Shown here one piece after another: positions 5,739 through 6,572 of a DNA stretch of 6,572 nt. The notes under the pieces are model-generated. The model was given only the letters and a program-made list of their open reading frames with translations. It was not told the DNA's origin and searched no databases. Every line of letters starts with the position of its first letter. The stretch's first letter is position 1. Source of the stretch: Desulfovibrio sp. (GTDB lineage: Bacteria; Desulfobacterota; Desulfovibrionia; Desulfovibrionales; Desulfovibrionaceae); contig DQED01000051.1 in assembly GCA_003525525.1 (NCBI GenBank), forward strand, positions 1 through 6,572, read 5' to 3'. The position numbers and the translations under genes are program-made.

Positions 5739-5978
5739 ATGCTTCGCCGACTCGCTGCCGCGTCCTGTCTCGCCCTGGCCGCCTTGAGCCTGGGTTGCGC
5801 CGGTTCCGGCCCCAAATCCGACAACGTCGCCGTCGACGTGGTCACAGCCGACTACAATGACTGCGAAAGCCGCGCCTACGTGTCCACGGCGCTGATCCGT
5901 TCGGCCGGCGAGGCCGCGGACAAGCAGCAGGAGATCCTCGACGCCTGCATGCAGGAAAAGGGGTACGCGATCAAATGA
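5739..5978 (+). CDS. Small predicted lipoprotein with CMxxKGY motif
   Basis: This is a 79-residue envelope protein. A signal sequence (MLRRLAAASCLALAALSLG) ends in a lipobox-like SLGC with Cys20 as the likely lipidated residue; the -3 position is Ser rather than the favoured Leu, so lipidation is probable, not certain. The mature part is small and helical, with Cys42 in NDCESRAY and Cys70 in DACMQEKGY. Two such cysteines could form a disulfide linking the two helices. A CMxxKGY ending is common in small Gram-negative lipoproteins of unknown function, and no activity can be assigned. The start is firm: TAGGAGG at 5727-5733 is 5 nt before ATG. The stop overlaps the next start as ATGA, suggesting translational coupling to the thioesterase. 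Confidence 0.82.
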   Translation: MLRRLAAASCLALAALSLGCAGSGPKSDNVAVDVVTADYNDCESRAYVSTALIRSAGEAADKQQEILDACMQEKGYAIK

Positions 5979-6499
5979 CGCCGCCGGAAAAACGCAATCT
6001 GGAGCCCAAGACCGTATCCGCCAGCCGCGTGGTCATGCCCCAGCGCATGCTGCCCCCGGACGCCAACCCGGCCGGCAACGTCCACGGCGGGGTCATCCTC
6101 AAGTACATCGACACCGCCGGCGGCATCGCCGCCATCCGCCATGCCCGCTCGGCCGTGGTCACGGCCTCCATCGACCGCATGGATTTTTTGAAGCCCGCCT
6201 ACATCGGCGAGGTGGTGACCTTCATGGCCTCGGTCAACCTCGTGGGCTCCACGTCCATGGAAGTGGGCGTGCGCGTGGAATGCGAAAACCCCATCACCGG
6301 CGAGACGCGCCATGCCGGCTCGGCCTACCTGACCTACGTCGCCCTGGACGCCGACCGCCGCCCCCATGCCGTGCCGCCGCTGATTCTTGAAACCGAGGAC
6401 GACCGCCGCCGCAACCGCGAGGCCGCCGCCCGCCGCGAGGCCCGGCTCCACGAGCGCCGCCGCGAGCGCGATTCCCAGCGCCAGGGACAGTCCGAATAA
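5975..6499 (+). CDS. Hotdog-fold acyl-CoA thioesterase (YciA/YkhA/ACOT-like)
   Basis: This is a 174-residue cytoplasmic enzyme predicted to hydrolyse acyl-CoA to free acid and CoA. It has the single hotdog domain of the YciA/BACH type at about residues 15-125. The signature reads MLPPDANPAGNVHGG (25-39) and DTAGGIAA with Asp46, the residue placed at the catalytic position in this family. VVTASIDRMDFLKPAYIGE, VGSTSMEVGV and SAYLTYVALD follow, then a VPPL segment. Residues 139-174 form a very charged Arg/Glu-rich helix-like tail, seen in some relatives. Chain-length preference cannot be told from sequence. The start overlaps the lipoprotein stop (ATGA) with only a distant purine run (5953-5962) as ribosome site, so it probably relies on coupled translation. 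A further gene begins 23 nt downstream on the same strand. Confidence 0.92.
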   Translation: MTPPEKRNLEPKTVSASRVVMPQRMLPPDANPAGNVHGGVILKYIDTAGGIAAIRHARSAVVTASIDRMDFLKPAYIGEVVTFMASVNLVGSTSMEVGVRVECENPITGETRHAGSAYLTYVALDADRRPHAVPPLILETEDDRRRNREAAARREARLHERRRERDSQRQGQSE

Positions 6500-6510
6500 C
6501 GCTACCAGAT

Positions 6511-6516
6511 AAGGAA
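6511..6516 (+). promoter_or_regulatory. Ribosome site deciding a GTG start
   Basis: AAGGAA lies 6 nt before GTG at 6523. No ATG in this frame is available between the preceding stop (6499) and the window end, so the GTG is the likely start of the last gene. Confidence 0.55.
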
Positions 6517-6522
6517 CGCATC

Positions 6523-6572
6523 GTGGCCGAAACCATCGACGACCTGACCGTCAACTACGAAGAAGACGGCGT
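6523..6572 (+). CDS. N-terminus of an unidentified protein (runs off window)
   Basis: Only 16 complete codons are visible, reading (M)AETIDDLTVNYEEDG from a GTG start. The acidic start is not a signal peptide or membrane segment, so the product is probably cytoplasmic. It follows the thioesterase by 23 nt with its own ribosome site and no terminator between, so it may be co-transcribed. The fragment is too short to name a family. Confidence 0.6.
   Translation, partial: MAETIDDLTVNYEEDG

Overview
The window is GC-rich, with strongly G/C-biased third codon positions. It carries the end of a flagellar export ATPase gene and envelope proteins typical of a motile Gram-negative. Gene styles and protein sequences fit a Desulfovibrio-like sulfate reducer (Desulfovibrionaceae). 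That is an inference from protein character, not from a marker gene. I see no mobile element, CRISPR array, tRNA or rRNA, and nothing suggests recent transfer.

Layout from left to right. (1) 1-840, plus strand: the C-terminal two thirds of fliI, cut by the window edge. (2) 845-2282, minus strand: an MFS transporter followed 22 nt later by a 76-residue protein with one membrane helix and a charged helix, probably one transcript. It runs tail to tail into fliI with only 4 nt between stop codons. (3) 2417-5495, minus strand: a probable three-gene operon. In transcription order it holds an outer-membrane barrel-like protein (4623-5495), an exported Ntn-hydrolase of the choloylglycine hydrolase / linear amide C-N hydrolase family (3485-4603) and a second barrel-like protein of the SphA / phenol meta-pathway family (2417-3409). 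A clear hairpin terminator at 2363-2397 closes it. (4) 5496-5738: a 243-bp divergent intergenic region with a perfect 19-bp palindrome. (5) 5739-6499, plus strand: a small lipoprotein gene overlapping by ATGA with a hotdog acyl-CoA thioesterase gene, then the GTG start of a further gene at 6523, cut by the window end.

The most interesting unit is the minus-strand operon: a periplasmic amidase whose nucleophile Cys is exposed by signal-peptide cleavage, flanked by two different predicted outer-membrane channel proteins. A reasonable hypothesis is uptake and hydrolysis (or hydrolysis and export) of an N-acylated or other amide compound at the cell envelope. The substrate cannot be read from the sequence. 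The palindrome upstream of the first gene is the best candidate for its control site. The remaining genes are ordinary core or accessory functions.
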